NCBI GenBank assembly: GCA_963798075.1
Contig: CAWCRU010000011.1
Coordinates: 70,133-134,132, forward strand
Source: DATAOG01 sp963798075
Lineage (GTDB): Bacteria > Pseudomonadota > Alphaproteobacteria > Geminicoccales > Geminicoccaceae
Length of the DNA stretch: 64,000 bases
Reading direction: 5' to 3'
This document shows, one piece after another, positions 54,705 through 64,000 of this stretch (its first letter is position 1; each line of letters begins with the position of its first letter). The position numbers and the translations under genes are program-made. The notes beneath the pieces are model-generated. The model was not told the origin of the DNA and did no database searches. It saw nothing but the letters and a program-made list of their open reading frames with translations.

Positions 54705-57467
54705 CTAGATTTTCTTCGACTTGCTCTTGCCCTGCGAGTTCGAGCCCGACGGCTTCAGGAGCTTGAGCCCGAGCGCCGCGTTGTAGCCGTGGATCTCCTT
54801 GACATCGAGCTTGCGCATGAACTCGATCGTATCGGCGGTGATCACCTGGCCCGGCACCATGATCGGAAAGCCGGGCGGGTAGGGGATGACGAAGTTGGCC
54901 GAGACCAGCTCGGGCCCTTTCGCGAGCCGCTCGTCGATCTCCTCGCTCGCGAGCTTGACGTGCTCGCAGCCGGCCTGGTCATAGGCGGCGTAGAACGCCG
55001 CGCGCATGTCGCCCTCGGTCGTAGCGCTGTCGCGCCGCTCGCGAAAGCCGTCCTGAAAGCGGCTGAAGTTCGGCAGCTCGGGCACGTCCTCCATCAGGTA
55101 CTTGACCCGGGCCGCCAACGCTGCCCTGGCCTCGGCGCCGCCCTGGGCCAGCCCCTGCTCGATCGCGCGCGCGATGTCGACCAGGACCTTGATCAGATGG
55201 GCGACGTCGCTCCGGGTATTGTTGATGTTGGTCTGCAGGAGAATGCTGTTGCGCGAGGTCTTGTTCAGCTGGATGTCGTATTTGGCGGCCAGCAGGTTCT
55301 TGAACGCGGTGCCGTCGTAGCCGGCCGTGCCGCACACCAGCGTCAGACGGGTCGGGTCGAGCGCGAACTCGTCGTTGCGCAGTGCCTCGAGCGCCGTGGC
55401 CCAGTTCGCGCCCGGCTCCAGGTAGTCGACGAAGCCCGAGCCTCGGAACTCGGCCGGGACCATGTCGGCGGCCGTCAGGACCTTGAAATACTTCGAGATC
55501 AGCGGATGGCTGTTGACTTCCCTGCGGATCTGGAGGGCGAGCGTGATCGCGTTCTGCACGAGGTCGTAGCCCTCGAGCTCCATCTGCCGCCTTGCGACGT
55601 CGAGCGAGGCGATGATCTGCAGATTGGGCGAGGTCGACGCATGCGTGAAGACCGCCTCGTGAAATGCCTCCTCGACCTCGTGAAAATCCTGGTCCGCGAC
55701 CATGACCCACGAGCCCTGCCGGAGCGCCGACATCGACTTGTGCGTCGAGCAGGTCTCGTAGACCCGCAGCCGCACCTGATCCGGATCGGCCAGCAGCTGG
55801 GTATCGAGCAGCCGCGCGTCGGCCGGATCGAGGTCGGCGCCCAATTTCTGGCGCTGGGCCGCGAATCGCTCGCGATGGGCCGGGTCGGCGAACTGCTCGC
55901 GCAGTGTTGCGACCGCGCCCATCGCGGTCCGCCGGCGAAAGAACGGCGAGAAGCGGGCGAAGCCGAACCAGGCCTCGTCCCAGAGGAAGATCAGGTCCGG
56001 CTTGATCGCCAGGCACTCCTCCATCACCTGCCTGGTGTTGTAGACGTGGCCGTCGAACGTGCAGTTGGTCAGGTCCAGCATGCGCGCGCGCTCGAGCTTG
56101 CCCTCGGCCTTGAGCTCGAGCAACGCCTTCTTGATCGTCCGCAGCGGCACCGCGCCGTACATCGAGTAGGCGGTCATCGGGTACGCTTCGAGGTAGAGCG
56201 GCTGCGCGCCCGCAAGCACCATCCCGTAGTGATGCGACTTGTGGCAGTTGCGGTCGACCAGCGCGATGTCGCCCGGCCGCAGCAGCGCCTGCACGACCAT
56301 CTTGTTCGAGGTCGAGGTGCCGTTGGTCACGAAGAAGGTGCGATCGGCGCCGAATGCGCGCGCGGCCTTGTCCTGCGCCTCCTTGATCGTCCCGGTCGGC
56401 TCGAGCAGGCTGTCGAGCCCGCCCGTGGTCGCCGAGGATTCGGCAAGGAACAGCGTCGGGCCGTAAAAATGGCCCATGTCGCGGATCCAGTTCGATTTGA
56501 AGATCGACTTGCCGCGCGCGACGGGCAGCGCGTGGAACGTGCCTACCGGGCGCTGCGCATAGCGCTTCAGGTTGTCGAAGTAGGGCGTATCGAAACGGTC
56601 CGCGACGCCGGCGAGAATGCTCAGATGGATCTCGAGCGGCTCCTCGACCTCGTAGAAGATCCGGCGGATTGCCGCGGCCGCCGGATCGCCGGCGACCTTC
56701 TCGACCTGGCGGTCGCTGAGCAGGTAGACGTCGAGCTCCGGGCGGATCCGCTTGATCAGCCGGGCGAGCTCGACCCCGAACCCGCGCGGCGCGAGCTCGG
56801 CCGGGTCGACGTCGAGGTGCGAGACGAGGAAGCCGTGCAGCAGCGGCGCGTCGTGATGCGAGGGGAACGTGAAGCCGTCGTAGAGGACCACCGCTTCGAG
56901 ATTGCCGTTGAGGACGACGCCGAGCATCGCATCCTCGAAGCTGCCCGCGACCACCACCTCGTAGACGAACTGGTCCTGGCTGCGGCGCAGCCGGCGCAGC
57001 TCCTGAACGATGCCGGGCCAGCGCGCGGCCGGCGCCGGCGTCACAATCAGAACCTCGAAATAGGGCTTGTAGAGGTCCGGATCGCCGAGCGCCGGCGGCA
57101 GACGGTCGGCCACGTCCGCCGACTCCTCGGCGACCTCCCATTCGCCCGCTTCGTGCCGGTAGCTGCGCGACAGCAGGGCGCCGCTGATCCGTCGCGCCAG
57201 CCGGGCGACGCCGGTCGCGTCATTCGCGCTCAACCGATCGTCGAGGGCGCTCAGCAGGCGGGCGCCGGGGTAGGCCTGGAAGGCCTCCAGTGGGCGCAGG
57301 TCGCCCAGGCGACGTGCGACCTCGTCTTTCAGACCTCGGGCATCGGCGCCGGTCGCCTTCGCTGCCCATCCCTCGGCTGCGATGCCGAACTCGCGCCAGC
57401 GATCGAGCCGGGCCTGCGCGGCCGACAGGAAATGGTCAATCGGGATCCGCTCGGACTTGTCGCTCAT
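54705..57467 (-). CDS. Orn/Lys/Arg decarboxylase (class III PLP), large form
   Basis: A 920-residue enzyme; the ATG at 57465-57467 follows GGGGAGGACC. Residues ~1-130 are an unusual N-terminal extension. A response-regulator-like wing domain (FEVLIVTPAPAARWPGIVQE; GNLEAVVLYDGFTFPSHHDA) follows, then the PLP core with FFVTNGTSTSNKMVVQALL, DEAWFGFARFSPFFRRR and the lysine in ETCSTHKSMSALRQGSW (~residue 577), and a C-terminal domain (FVIPYPPGFPIMVPGQVIT). Known members (AdiA, LdcI, SpeF) are 710-755 residues. It decarboxylates a basic amino acid and consumes a proton. It lies directly upstream of the aspT-aspD-aspT genes. Confidence 0.9.
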   Translation of the reverse strand: MSDKSERIPIDHFLSAAQARLDRWREFGIAAEGWAAKATGADARGLKDEVARRLGDLRPLEAFQAYPGARLLSALDDRLSANDATGVARLARRISGALLSRSYRHEAGEWEVAEESADVADRLPPALGDPDLYKPYFEVLIVTPAPAARWPGIVQELRRLRRSQDQFVYEVVVAGSFEDAMLGVVLNGNLEAVVLYDGFTFPSHHDAPLLHGFLVSHLDVDPAELAPRGFGVELARLIKRIRPELDVYLLSDRQVEKVAGDPAAAAIRRIFYEVEEPLEIHLSILAGVADRFDTPYFDNLKRYAQRPVGTFHALPVARGKSIFKSNWIRDMGHFYGPTLFLAESSATTGGLDSLLEPTGTIKEAQDKAARAFGADRTFFVTNGTSTSNKMVVQALLRPGDIALVDRNCHKSHHYGMVLAGAQPLYLEAYPMTAYSMYGAVPLRTIKKALLELKAEGKLERARMLDLTNCTFDGHVYNTRQVMEECLAIKPDLIFLWDEAWFGFARFSPFFRRRTAMGAVATLREQFADPAHRERFAAQRQKLGADLDPADARLLDTQLLADPDQVRLRVYETCSTHKSMSALRQGSWVMVADQDFHEVEEAFHEAVFTHASTSPNLQIIASLDVARRQMELEGYDLVQNAITLALQIRREVNSHPLISKYFKVLTAADMVPAEFRGSGFVDYLEPGANWATALEALRNDEFALDPTRLTLVCGTAGYDGTAFKNLLAAKYDIQLNKTSRNSILLQTNINNTRSDVAHLIKVLVDIARAIEQGLAQGGAEARAALAARVKYLMEDVPELPNFSRFQDGFRERRDSATTEGDMRAAFYAAYDQAGCEHVKLASEEIDERLAKGPELVSANFVIPYPPGFPIMVPGQVITADTIEFMRKLDVKEIHGYNAALGLKLLKPSGSNSQGKSKSKKI

Positions 57468-57542
57468 GGTCCTCCCCTCGGCCGATCTTTGCGGCCAGCC
57501 GCCATGGGCGGCGTCCACGCCAAGCCTGCCAGCATCACAGGA

Positions 57543-57755
57543 CTAGCTCTGCGCCACTGCCAGCGCGGCCCGGGCCGCCATGCCGTCGGCCGGGAACGCG
57601 TCGCGCGGCACTTCGAGATTGAACCAGTCGCCGGGGGTCATGCGTAGGCTGTCTGACATCTTGCCGTCCCTTCCTCTGTGCTCCACATCCGTCTCTGCGG
57701 CGACGCCGGGCGCCCGGAACGTTTCGATGCGAATTTTTACCGCTTTTTGCGTCAA
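57543..57755 (-). CDS. Small conserved protein of unknown function
   Basis: 70 residues from the ATG at 57753-57755 (MTQKAVKIRIETFRAPGVAA). A shorter form of 38 residues could start at MSDSLRMTPGDWFNLEVPRD, which has AGGAAGGGACGG upstream. The C-terminal half (TPGDWFNLEVPRDAFPADGM) looks like a short beta-strand/amphipathic unit. It is 75 bp upstream of the decarboxylase gene on the same strand and may be co-transcribed. No family is recognised. Confidence 0.5.
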   Translation of the reverse strand: MTQKAVKIRIETFRAPGVAAETDVEHRGRDGKMSDSLRMTPGDWFNLEVPRDAFPADGMAARAALAVAQS

Positions 57756-58073
57756 TTCCGGACAGCGTCAACGTTCGACAGCGTCGCAGTCTCTGGCCAT
57801 TGCCCCCTCGGCTGCCCAATCGTGGAGAGCAGCGGATCGCGCATGCTTGCGGCCGCCCGGCCCTTGGTGGTTTTCCGGGCTTGTGCGCCGCACCCTGCTC
57901 GCGGCAGGAGCGCCGGGCGGGAAGTACGTTACCGTAGGTTACGTGCTTGCTCCACCGCCCCCGACCGATCAATCTGGGTCCCCTTACGAGTTGCCCGAAC
58001 TGGCTTGCTCGAAGGCAGCCGCCCCTGCCGCCGGCGGGCGTCATGCGAGCGGCGCGGGCAGGAGAGCCGGACG
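57756..58073. other. Intergenic region between divergent genes
   Basis: A 318-bp divergent region. It presumably holds promoters for the decarboxylase/asp cluster and the permease gene. I see an ACAGCGTC direct repeat (57760s and 57777-57784) but no convincing promoter or operator. Confidence 0.4.
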
Positions 58074-59171
58074 ATGGCGGTCGTCGAAGAACCGGGGCAC
58101 GGCCGGCCGATCGGCGAAGACCGCCGGACCGAGCAGACGATCGGCCTCGTGATCCTTGGCATCCTGGTGGTTGGCTGCGTTCTGGTCCTGCGGCCGTTCT
58201 TCACGGCCATCTGCTTCGCGCTGATCCTCGTGGTCGCGACCTACCCGCTGTTCCAGCGTCTCGAGGGCGCGCTCGGCGGTCGCACCACCCTGGCGGCACT
58301 CGTCATGATGCTGCTCGGCAGCCTGATCCTCGTGCTGCCGCCGCTCCTGGTCGTGCCCGACGCCCGGGCGCAGGTCGCGCATGCGATCGAGGCGGGCCGC
58401 CAGCTGCTCGACGACGGCGTGCCGGCGCCGCCCCCATGGCTGAGGAGCGTCTGGTTGTTCGGCTCCGATCTGGCCGACCGCTGGCAGGCGGTTGCTGCCG
58501 GCGGCAGCGAAGCGTCCGCCCGCCTCCACCAGATCCTGGTCTGGTTCAGGCAATGGCTGATCGCCGCCGGCCTGAGCCTGGGCGCCGCCGTGGCCCAGCT
58601 CGCGCTCGCGCTCGTGATCTCATTCTTCCTCTATCGCGACGGGCTCGCGGTCGGGCGCGGACTGACCTCGGCCGCGCGGCGGATCGCGGGCGACCACGGG
58701 CCGCGCCTGCTGCTGGTCGGCTATGCGACCCTTCGCGGCGTCGTCTTCGGCGTGCTCGGCACGTCGTTGCTGCAGGCTCTTCTGCTGATGCTCGGCTTCT
58801 GGCTCGCCGGTGTGCCGGCACCGGTCCTGCTGGGCCTCGTGAGCCTCGTGCTGGCGTTCATCCCGCTCGGGCCCTTCCTGATATGGGGGCCGGCGGCTGC
58901 CTGGCTGGCGCACGGCGGCGAGAGCGGCTGGGCGATTTTCCTGGCCGTCTGGAGTGTGCTCGCGAGCATCGTCACCGACAATGTCGTGCGCCCCTGGCTG
59001 ATCAGCCGCGGCATCGAGATCCCGCTGATCCTGATCATCCTGGGTGTGCTGGGTGGTATGGCGACGCTCGGCTTCCTCGGACTCTTCCTCGGGCCCGCCC
59101 TGCTCGCCCTCGGCTACGAGATGATCCGCGAGTGGAACGCCGAGCCGGAGCGTGACCCGATCGAGCGGTGA
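58074..59171 (+). CDS. AI-2E family (PerM-type) transporter
   Basis: A protein of 365 residues from the ATG at 58074, with AGGAGA about eight bases upstream. About eight membrane helices, with the typical order: QTIGLVILGILVVGCVLVLR, FALILVVATYPLFQRLEGAL, LALALVISFFLYRDGLAVGR and the C-terminal VLGGMATLGFLGLFLGPALL (the conserved GLxGLFxGP motif). The family exports signalling molecules or ions; the substrate is undefined here. It starts a three-gene + strand set with the DUF3302 and HlyD-like genes. Confidence 0.9.
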   Translation: MAVVEEPGHGRPIGEDRRTEQTIGLVILGILVVGCVLVLRPFFTAICFALILVVATYPLFQRLEGALGGRTTLAALVMMLLGSLILVLPPLLVVPDARAQVAHAIEAGRQLLDDGVPAPPPWLRSVWLFGSDLADRWQAVAAGGSEASARLHQILVWFRQWLIAAGLSLGAAVAQLALALVISFFLYRDGLAVGRGLTSAARRIAGDHGPRLLLVGYATLRGVVFGVLGTSLLQALLLMLGFWLAGVPAPVLLGLVSLVLAFIPLGPFLIWGPAAAWLAHGGESGWAIFLAVWSVLASIVTDNVVRPWLISRGIEIPLILIILGVLGGMATLGFLGLFLGPALLALGYEMIREWNAEPERDPIER

Positions 59172-59194
59172 CAAGTGGATGAATGAGGAGTGAC

Positions 59195-59533
59195 ATGGTT
59201 CTCGACTATATCGCGCTTGGCGTCTTGTTCTTCGTCGGGATCACGCTGTTCTACATGGTCATCGTGATCCACGACATTCCCTACGAGATCGCCAAGCACC
59301 GCGACCATCCGCATCAGGATGCGCTGCACGCGGCCGGCTGGGTCAGCCTCTTCACGCTGCACGCGCTCTGGCCGTTCCTATGGATCTGGGCGATGGCCTA
59401 TCGGCCGGATCGCGGCTGGGGCTTCGGAGGCCGCCCTCCGGCCGAAGACCGCGAGCGGCTTAATGCCGCGATCGCAGACCTGGAGGCGCGGGTGGCCCTG
59501 CTCGAGCGGGACCGGCGCGAGGGAGCCCTCTGA
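59195..59533 (+). CDS. DUF3302 membrane protein (YiaW-like)
   Basis: 112 residues from the ATG at 59195, which has GAGGAG just upstream (an ATG four codons earlier is possible). Two membrane helices (YIALGVLFFVGITLFYMVIV; LFTLHALWPFLWIWAMAYRP) enclose HDIPYEIAKHRDHPHQDALH, the DUF3302 signature. The C-terminal ~30 residues form a coiled coil. Its stop overlaps the start of the HlyD-like gene, the same YiaW-YiaV arrangement as in E. coli. Confidence 0.88.
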   Translation: MVLDYIALGVLFFVGITLFYMVIVIHDIPYEIAKHRDHPHQDALHAAGWVSLFTLHALWPFLWIWAMAYRPDRGWGFGGRPPAEDRERLNAAIADLEARVALLERDRREGAL

Positions 59534-60686
59534 TGGAACTCCTGATGCTCCTCACTTACGCTGCGATCTGCTGCGCGATCTTCAAGATCTTCAGGCTGCC
59601 GCTGAACAAATGGACCGTGCCGACCGCGGTGCTCGGCGGCATCATCCTGATTGGCCTGATCCTCTTGGTCATGAACTACAATCATCCCTACACACGGCAG
59701 GCGCGACTGTATTTCTACACGACGCCGATCGTGCCGGTGGTGCGCGGCGAGGTGATCGAGGTGCCGGTGACGCCGAACGTGCCGCTCAAGAAGGGCGAGG
59801 TCCTGTTCCGCATCGATCCGCGCCACTACCAGTACGTGGTCGACCAGAAGCGGGCAGCACTCGCCGAGGCCGAGCAGAACGTGCTTCAGCTCAAGTCAGC
59901 GCTGGACGTGGCGCTCGCCAACGCCAACGAGGCCACAGCCTCGCGCGATCGCGCCAAGCAGTCCTTCGACCGTTACGAGACGGGCAACGCGAATGCCCGC
60001 AAAGGCGGCCGCGCGCTGCCCTTCCCGGAAATCCAGGTCGAGAACCAACGCGGCATCTACCTCGCGGGCGAAGCCGCCCTGGTCAGCGCGCAGGCCAGTG
60101 TCGAGCAGGCACGCCTTGCATAGCAGTCGCAGATCGACGGCATCAATACCACGGTCGCGCGCCTGCAGGCCGAGCTCAGCGACGCCGAGTACGATCTCGA
60201 GGAGACCGTCGTGACGGCGCCGACGGATGGCTACGTGACGCAGCTTTTCCTGCGGCCCGGCATGATCGCGGTGCCGCTGCCGCTGCGTCCGGTCATGGTC
60301 TTCATCCACAGCGACGACAACGTCTTCGCAGCCGCATTCCAGCAGAACGCCCTGCAGCGCGTCCGCGCCGGCGACGAGGCCGAGATCGCGTTCGATGCGA
60401 TCCCCGGCCGGTGTTCGAGGGCAAGGTCAAGGGCATCATGGACGCCGTCGTGCAGGGTCAGCTCCAGCCCAGTGGCACGCTGATCGATCCCGAGACGCGC
60501 CAAGAGCCTGGTCGGGCGCTCGCGGTGATCACGGTCACCGACGATTTGTCCGCCTATCAGCTGCCGGCGGGCTCCTCGGCCCAGGTCGCCGTGTACACCG
60601 AGCACTGGCACCACTTCGCCATCATCCGCCGCCTCCTGCTCAGGATGAAGAGCTGGATGAACTATGTGTTCAGCGAGGGGGATTAG
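59533..60686 (+). pseudogene. HlyD/YiaV-like membrane fusion protein, stop and frameshift
   Basis: The frame starts MELLMLLTYAAICCAIFKIF and has the HlyD pattern: VIVPVVRGEVIEVPVTPNVP, LKKGEVLFRIDPRHYQ (biotinyl-lipoyl half), a coiled coil, then VVTAPTDGYVTQLFLRPGMI (second lipoyl half) and LRVRAGDEAEIAFDAIPG-like beta barrel. An in-frame TAG replaces a probable CAG at 60121-60123 (ALHA...LA-stop-QSQID). At ~60411 one G is missing between FDAIPGR and VFEGKVKGIMDAV. Restored, the protein is ~384 residues. It would pair with the DUF3302 protein as an export adaptor. Two independent lesions make true inactivation more likely than in the single-indel genes. Confidence 0.78.
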
Positions 60687-60797
60687 CAGGTCGTGCGAGG
60701 CGCTTCGGGCGCGGTGTGGCGGCCGCCGCATGGGCCGCAGACGACGAGGCGCTTGCGCCGGATCTTCGATCGCAGGGTCCCGGCCCGTCGGCGGCGG

Positions 60798-61712
60798 TCA
60801 GCCGGGCGCGCCGGCCGGGGCGGGTTGGTCCCTGCTGCCGCGGCGCCAGGCGTGGACCAGAAACGGCCGGTCCGCCTGACCCGTGAGCTCGACCACGGCT
60901 TCGCGCACGAACACGCCGCCGCCCGCGGTCCTCGCCTCGGCGCGAATCGTGTACATGACCTCGCGCGAGGGGATCAGATAGGGCTCGATCTCGCCGGCGC
61001 TGTCATCGTCGATGGCGGCGAGCGGATCGTCCTCCGGGCCCGTCTTCGCGAACGCCTCGATCAGCTGATCGGTCATGCCCGGGATCGCAGCCAGGACCAG
61101 TCTCGAGGCGTGCAGCGGATCGACTGCCTCCGCGCCGGAGAACACCGTGATGTATGGCCGCATCTGCCGATACAGCTCCGGGGTCATGCCGAGCACGCCG
61201 AGCAGCTCGCTCTCGGCGGCGAACGGCCGGTTCTGCGCGCCGAGCGGCCGGCCGGCGGCAAGGTATGCGGAGCTCTCGGCGCCCTGTGGCCGCGGCTCGT
61301 CGTCCTCATCACGAAAGTCGACGATCCGGTCGGCCATGGCGTCGGCGTCCTTGGGGTCGAGCCCGAGCTGGCCCAGCAGGCCGGCCAGGAGCTCCGGCGG
61401 CGCGGCGTTGAGATCGACCTTGCCGTCCTCGTCCGCGATGGTCATCCGGACCTTGCCCTCGCCATAGGTCAGGCCGTAGGGCCGGCTGCGGGCGTGCCAG
61501 GCCTGGTCGGGATCGGGTGCCAGCAGGCCGAGCACGGCACGCTGGACGGCGCCGTCCGCGAGCGCCTCGGCCTTGGCGTTCTCGACCAGATTGTGCGCGA
61601 GGCGGGTCTCGGTGCGGCCGCTGGAGACCAGGCTCGCGGCGATCACCGCCAGCAGGGCGGCGATCCAGAGCACCAGGATCAGGGCGAAGCCGCGGCCGTC
61701 CCCGTACCGCAT
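60798..61712 (-). CDS. gspK: Type II secretion minor pseudopilin GspK
   Basis: A 304-residue protein. The N-terminus has the pseudopilin form GFALILVLWIAALLAVIAAS after the prepilin-peptidase site (GRG-FA), but no Glu5, as is typical for GspK. A large insert with acidic and SAM-like helices follows (EDGKVDLNAAPPELLAGLLG; HASRLVLAAIPGMTDQLIEA), characteristic of the GspK pilus-tip subunit. It is 14 bp downstream of gspD in the same direction. Other gsp genes lie beyond the window. Confidence 0.92.
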   Translation of the reverse strand: MRYGDGRGFALILVLWIAALLAVIAASLVSSGRTETRLAHNLVENAKAEALADGAVQRAVLGLLAPDPDQAWHARSRPYGLTYGEGKVRMTIADEDGKVDLNAAPPELLAGLLGQLGLDPKDADAMADRIVDFRDEDDEPRPQGAESSAYLAAGRPLGAQNRPFAAESELLGVLGMTPELYRQMRPYITVFSGAEAVDPLHASRLVLAAIPGMTDQLIEAFAKTGPEDDPLAAIDDDSAGEIEPYLIPSREVMYTIRAEARTAGGGVFVREAVVELTGQADRPFLVHAWRRGSRDQPAPAGAPG

Positions 61713-61726
61713 GGAGGGCGTCGGCG

Positions 61727-63990
61727 CTAGCGCCGCCCGGCGGTCAGCGGGGCGACGGACTGAAGGCGGCGGCGCATCTCGTCGGTGATCGCGCGCGCCT
61801 CGACGACCCCGCGCAGCACCCGCGGTGTCAGCAGCACCAGGAGCTCGGTGCGGTCCTCGGTGCGGCTGCGGGTGCCGAACAGGGGGCCGATGATCGGCAG
61901 CCGGGCGAGGTACGGCAGCCCGCTCACCGAATTGTCGCGGTTGTCCTGGATCAGCCCGCCGAGCACGATCGTCTCGCCGCTCTGGACCGCGACCGTGCTG
62001 CTGATCTGACGTTGGCTGATGGTCGGCGTCGACTGCTCGGAGCTGGTCTTGGTCTCGCTCTTGACGACGTTGCTGACCTCCTGCTGGAGCTCCATCACGA
62101 CCAGGCCGCTGGCGTTGACCCGCGGCGTGACCGAGAGGATGACGCCGGTGTCGCGCAGCTCGATCGAGTTGACGATCGGCGAGTCGGGATTGGTCACGCT
62201 GGTCGCCTGCTGGACCGTGATCGGCACCTGATCACCGACCTGGAGGCGCGCGGTCTGGTTGTCCAGGACCAGCAGATGGGGCGAGGAGACGACGTCGACG
62301 TCGGTCACGGTCTCGAGGGCTTTCAAAACCGCCGTCCCGTCGCTCCCGGTGATCAGGGCCGAGAAGCCCTGAAACAGGTTGCCCACGACCCCGTTGGCGG
62401 CGGTGGTGAGGGTCGTCGAGAAGTCGCCCTGGTGCAGGAACCACTCGACGCCGTAGCGCAGCTCGTTGTTGAGCGTGACCTCGGCGACGGTCGCCTCGAT
62501 CAGCACCTGGAGCGGCAGGATGTCGAGCTGGTCGAGCGCCTTCCGGATCTTGCGATAGTCGCGCGGCGTCGCCCAGATCACGAGCGAATTGGTGGTCGAA
62601 TCGCCGATGATCCGGACCTCGGGGCCAGCCTGCTGGCCCGGCGCCCCCCCCGGGCGGGCGGCCGCCAGGCCGGGGGGCAGTCCGCTCGCGAGCCGGGACT
62701 GCTGGCCAGCCAGGCCGGGCGGCCGGTTCGCCGCCGGCCCGGTCGCCGGTCTCGGCAGGCCGGCGGGCTGCTGCGCCAGACCGCTCGGGCGCGGCGGCTG
62801 CAGCGAGGTTGTGGCTGAGCGCGGCGCGCCGGTCTCGGCCTCGGCTTCGCTCGTGCCCGGCGACTCTCCGAGCAGGCTCGAGCCGATCGAGGCCGGCTGC
62901 AGCCCGGGCGCCAGCAGATCCTGGGGGCCGACCGCGCCGCTCTGGACGTTGAAGATCTCGCCCAGGACCTCGGCCAGATCGGCCGCCCGGCCGTTCTGCA
63001 CCGGGTAGACGAAGACCTGGGGCTCGCCGCTCTCGCCCGCCTGGTCGAGCCGCTGGATCCAGGCCGCCGCCCGGTCCAGATAGGCTGGCTGGCTCGACAT
63101 CACGAGCACCGCGTTGAGCCGCTCGATCGCCAGAAAGCGTAGCACGCCGCTCGCCGGCCCGACGTCGATCGCGAAGATCTGCTCGAGCTCGGCGACCAGC
63201 TCGGTCGGCCGGGCGAACTCGAGCGGATAAAGCCCGAACGACATTCCGGACAGCCAGTCGACGTCGAACATCGAGACCAGATCGGTGAGGGTGCCAAGCT
63301 CGTCGCCGGTGCCGGCAAGGAGCACCAGATTGCGCTCGGGATCGACCTGCAGCGAGCCGCCCGGCGGCGCGAACGGCTGCAGCAGCGGCGCCAGCGCGGC
63401 CGCCGACACGAACCGCACCGGCATCACGACCACCCCGAACCCGGGCCGGCCGGAGTCCGGCGCCGGGTGGATGCCGGGCACCAGGCCGCTGGTCAGCGCC
63501 TGGTCGATCGGCACCACTTTGTAGAGGTCGCCAAGCTTGACCAGGGCGGCGCCGTTGACCCTGAGGACCGCATCCAGCATCGCCGGCAGATCCGCGCTCG
63601 CCACCGGGTGGCTGGTCTGAACCGTGATCGTGCCGCTGATCCCCGGGTCGATCACGTAGTTGACGTGCAGGGTGTCCTCGAGGACCAGGCGCACGACCTC
63701 GCGCAGGTCCGCATCGACCACGTTCAGGGTCACGTCGCCGGTCCCGGTGCGCGCGACGCTGGCGTGCGAACGCTCCGGCGGCGGCCGGACGAATACCCCG
63801 GTGCCGCGCTCGACCACGGGCGCCATAGTGGGGGCGCCTGCGGCAGCGCGCTCGGCGCTCCCGGCCGCTCCGTAAGGGCGACCGGCGCCTCCGCCGGCGG
63901 TGGCGGCCCGGGCCCCCGCGGCAGCTCGTCCGGCCATGCGCCGCAGCCGCCAAGCGCGGCCGCCGCCACGCCCACCCAACACAGCCGCAC
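61727..63990 (-). pseudogene. gspD: Type II secretion secretin GspD, N-terminal frameshift
   Basis: A GTG start at 63988-63990 (after GAGG) gives a lipoprotein signal, LCWVGVAAAALGGC. That frame must switch at the G5 run 63830-63834 (one base missing) to reach VERGTGVFVRPPPERS and the N0 domain DVTLNVVDADLREVVRLVLE. N1-N3 modules follow (PTELVAELEQIFAIDVG; FVYPVQNGRAADLAEVLGEI), with a Gly/Pro/Gln-rich insert at ~62640-62880, then the secretin barrel with VLIEATVAEVTLNNELRYGV and the late VILGGLIQDN. The repaired length is ~754 residues. Everything but the one-base gap is intact, so a sequencing error is the simplest view. Confidence 0.87.
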
Positions 63991-64000
63991 AAGCCTCGAT

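Noticed and set aside
53547..57647. Open frame of over 1360 codons on the plus strand opposite aspT and the decarboxylase
   Set aside because: It is the antisense shadow of two well-conserved genes; its translation is Arg/Asp/Gly-rich with no motif.

Overview
The window comes from a GC-rich alphaproteobacterium, most likely of the Rhodospirillales/Geminicoccales type. This rests on the 16S sequence style, the rrn layout (16S, tRNA-Ile, 23S, 5S, tRNA-fMet), an alphaproteobacterial gene set and strong G/C third-position bias. No species name can be supported from the sequence alone.

Region 1 (1-14.7 kb) is a cell-surface and envelope block. It holds the C-terminus of an RTX-type secreted protein, a GT4 glycosyltransferase with a frameshift, an unknown protein, two exported caspase-fold/SEL1-repeat proteins bracketing two small exported proteins (one a DUF4384 lipoprotein), a large two-part glycosyltransferase, an exported conserved protein, a membrane-anchored coiled-coil protein and a DegT/DnrJ-family sugar aminotransferase with a frameshift.

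Region 2 (14.7-21.2 kb) is one complete rRNA operon. Its 23S gene is interrupted at helix 45 by an intervening sequence encoding a four-helix-bundle IVS protein. A family of short purine-rich repeats, arranged as inverted pairs, fills the spacers and the IVS ends.

Region 3 (21.2-30.7 kb) is a carbohydrate or polyol import and catabolism cluster. It has a class I aldolase, a complete MalK/UgpC-type ABC importer, an FGGY kinase and, divergently, a GlpA-like FAD dehydrogenase with a BFD domain, a second FAD/NAD oxidoreductase and a 70-residue membrane protein. Two perfect inverted repeats lie between the divergent halves.

Region 4 (30.7-32.6 kb) is a gene graveyard with a 108-bp near-palindrome and remnants of TPR, Gfo/Idh/MocA, PAS and D-Ala-D-Ala carboxypeptidase genes.

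Region 5 (32.6-40.0 kb) is a six-gene Hyf/Ech-related membrane complex, transcribed hyfB-C-E-F-G-I on the minus strand behind a small HTH gene. The large subunit lacks the cysteine motifs that bind NiFe.

Region 6 (40.0-44.0 kb) is mobile-element debris: an IS256-family transposase split by a clean IS110-family insertion and abutting a decayed serine recombinase.

Region 7 (44.0-60.7 kb) is mainly transport and amino-acid metabolism: a SulP transporter, a two-TM ion channel, a lipoprotein, a porin, a PotD-like binding protein, an asparaginase remnant, and an aspT-aspD-aspT plus basic amino-acid decarboxylase cluster (an aspartate-to-alanine, proton-consuming module). An AI-2E-type permease and a YiaW/YiaV-like pair follow, the second gene of which is broken.

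Region 8 (60.8 kb to the end) is the end of a type II secretion locus: gspK and gspD, the latter with a one-base frameshift near its lipoprotein N-terminus.

At least five otherwise well-conserved genes carry one-base frame disruptions, three of them next to C or G runs. Sequencing or assembly error is therefore a serious alternative to true gene decay in those cases.
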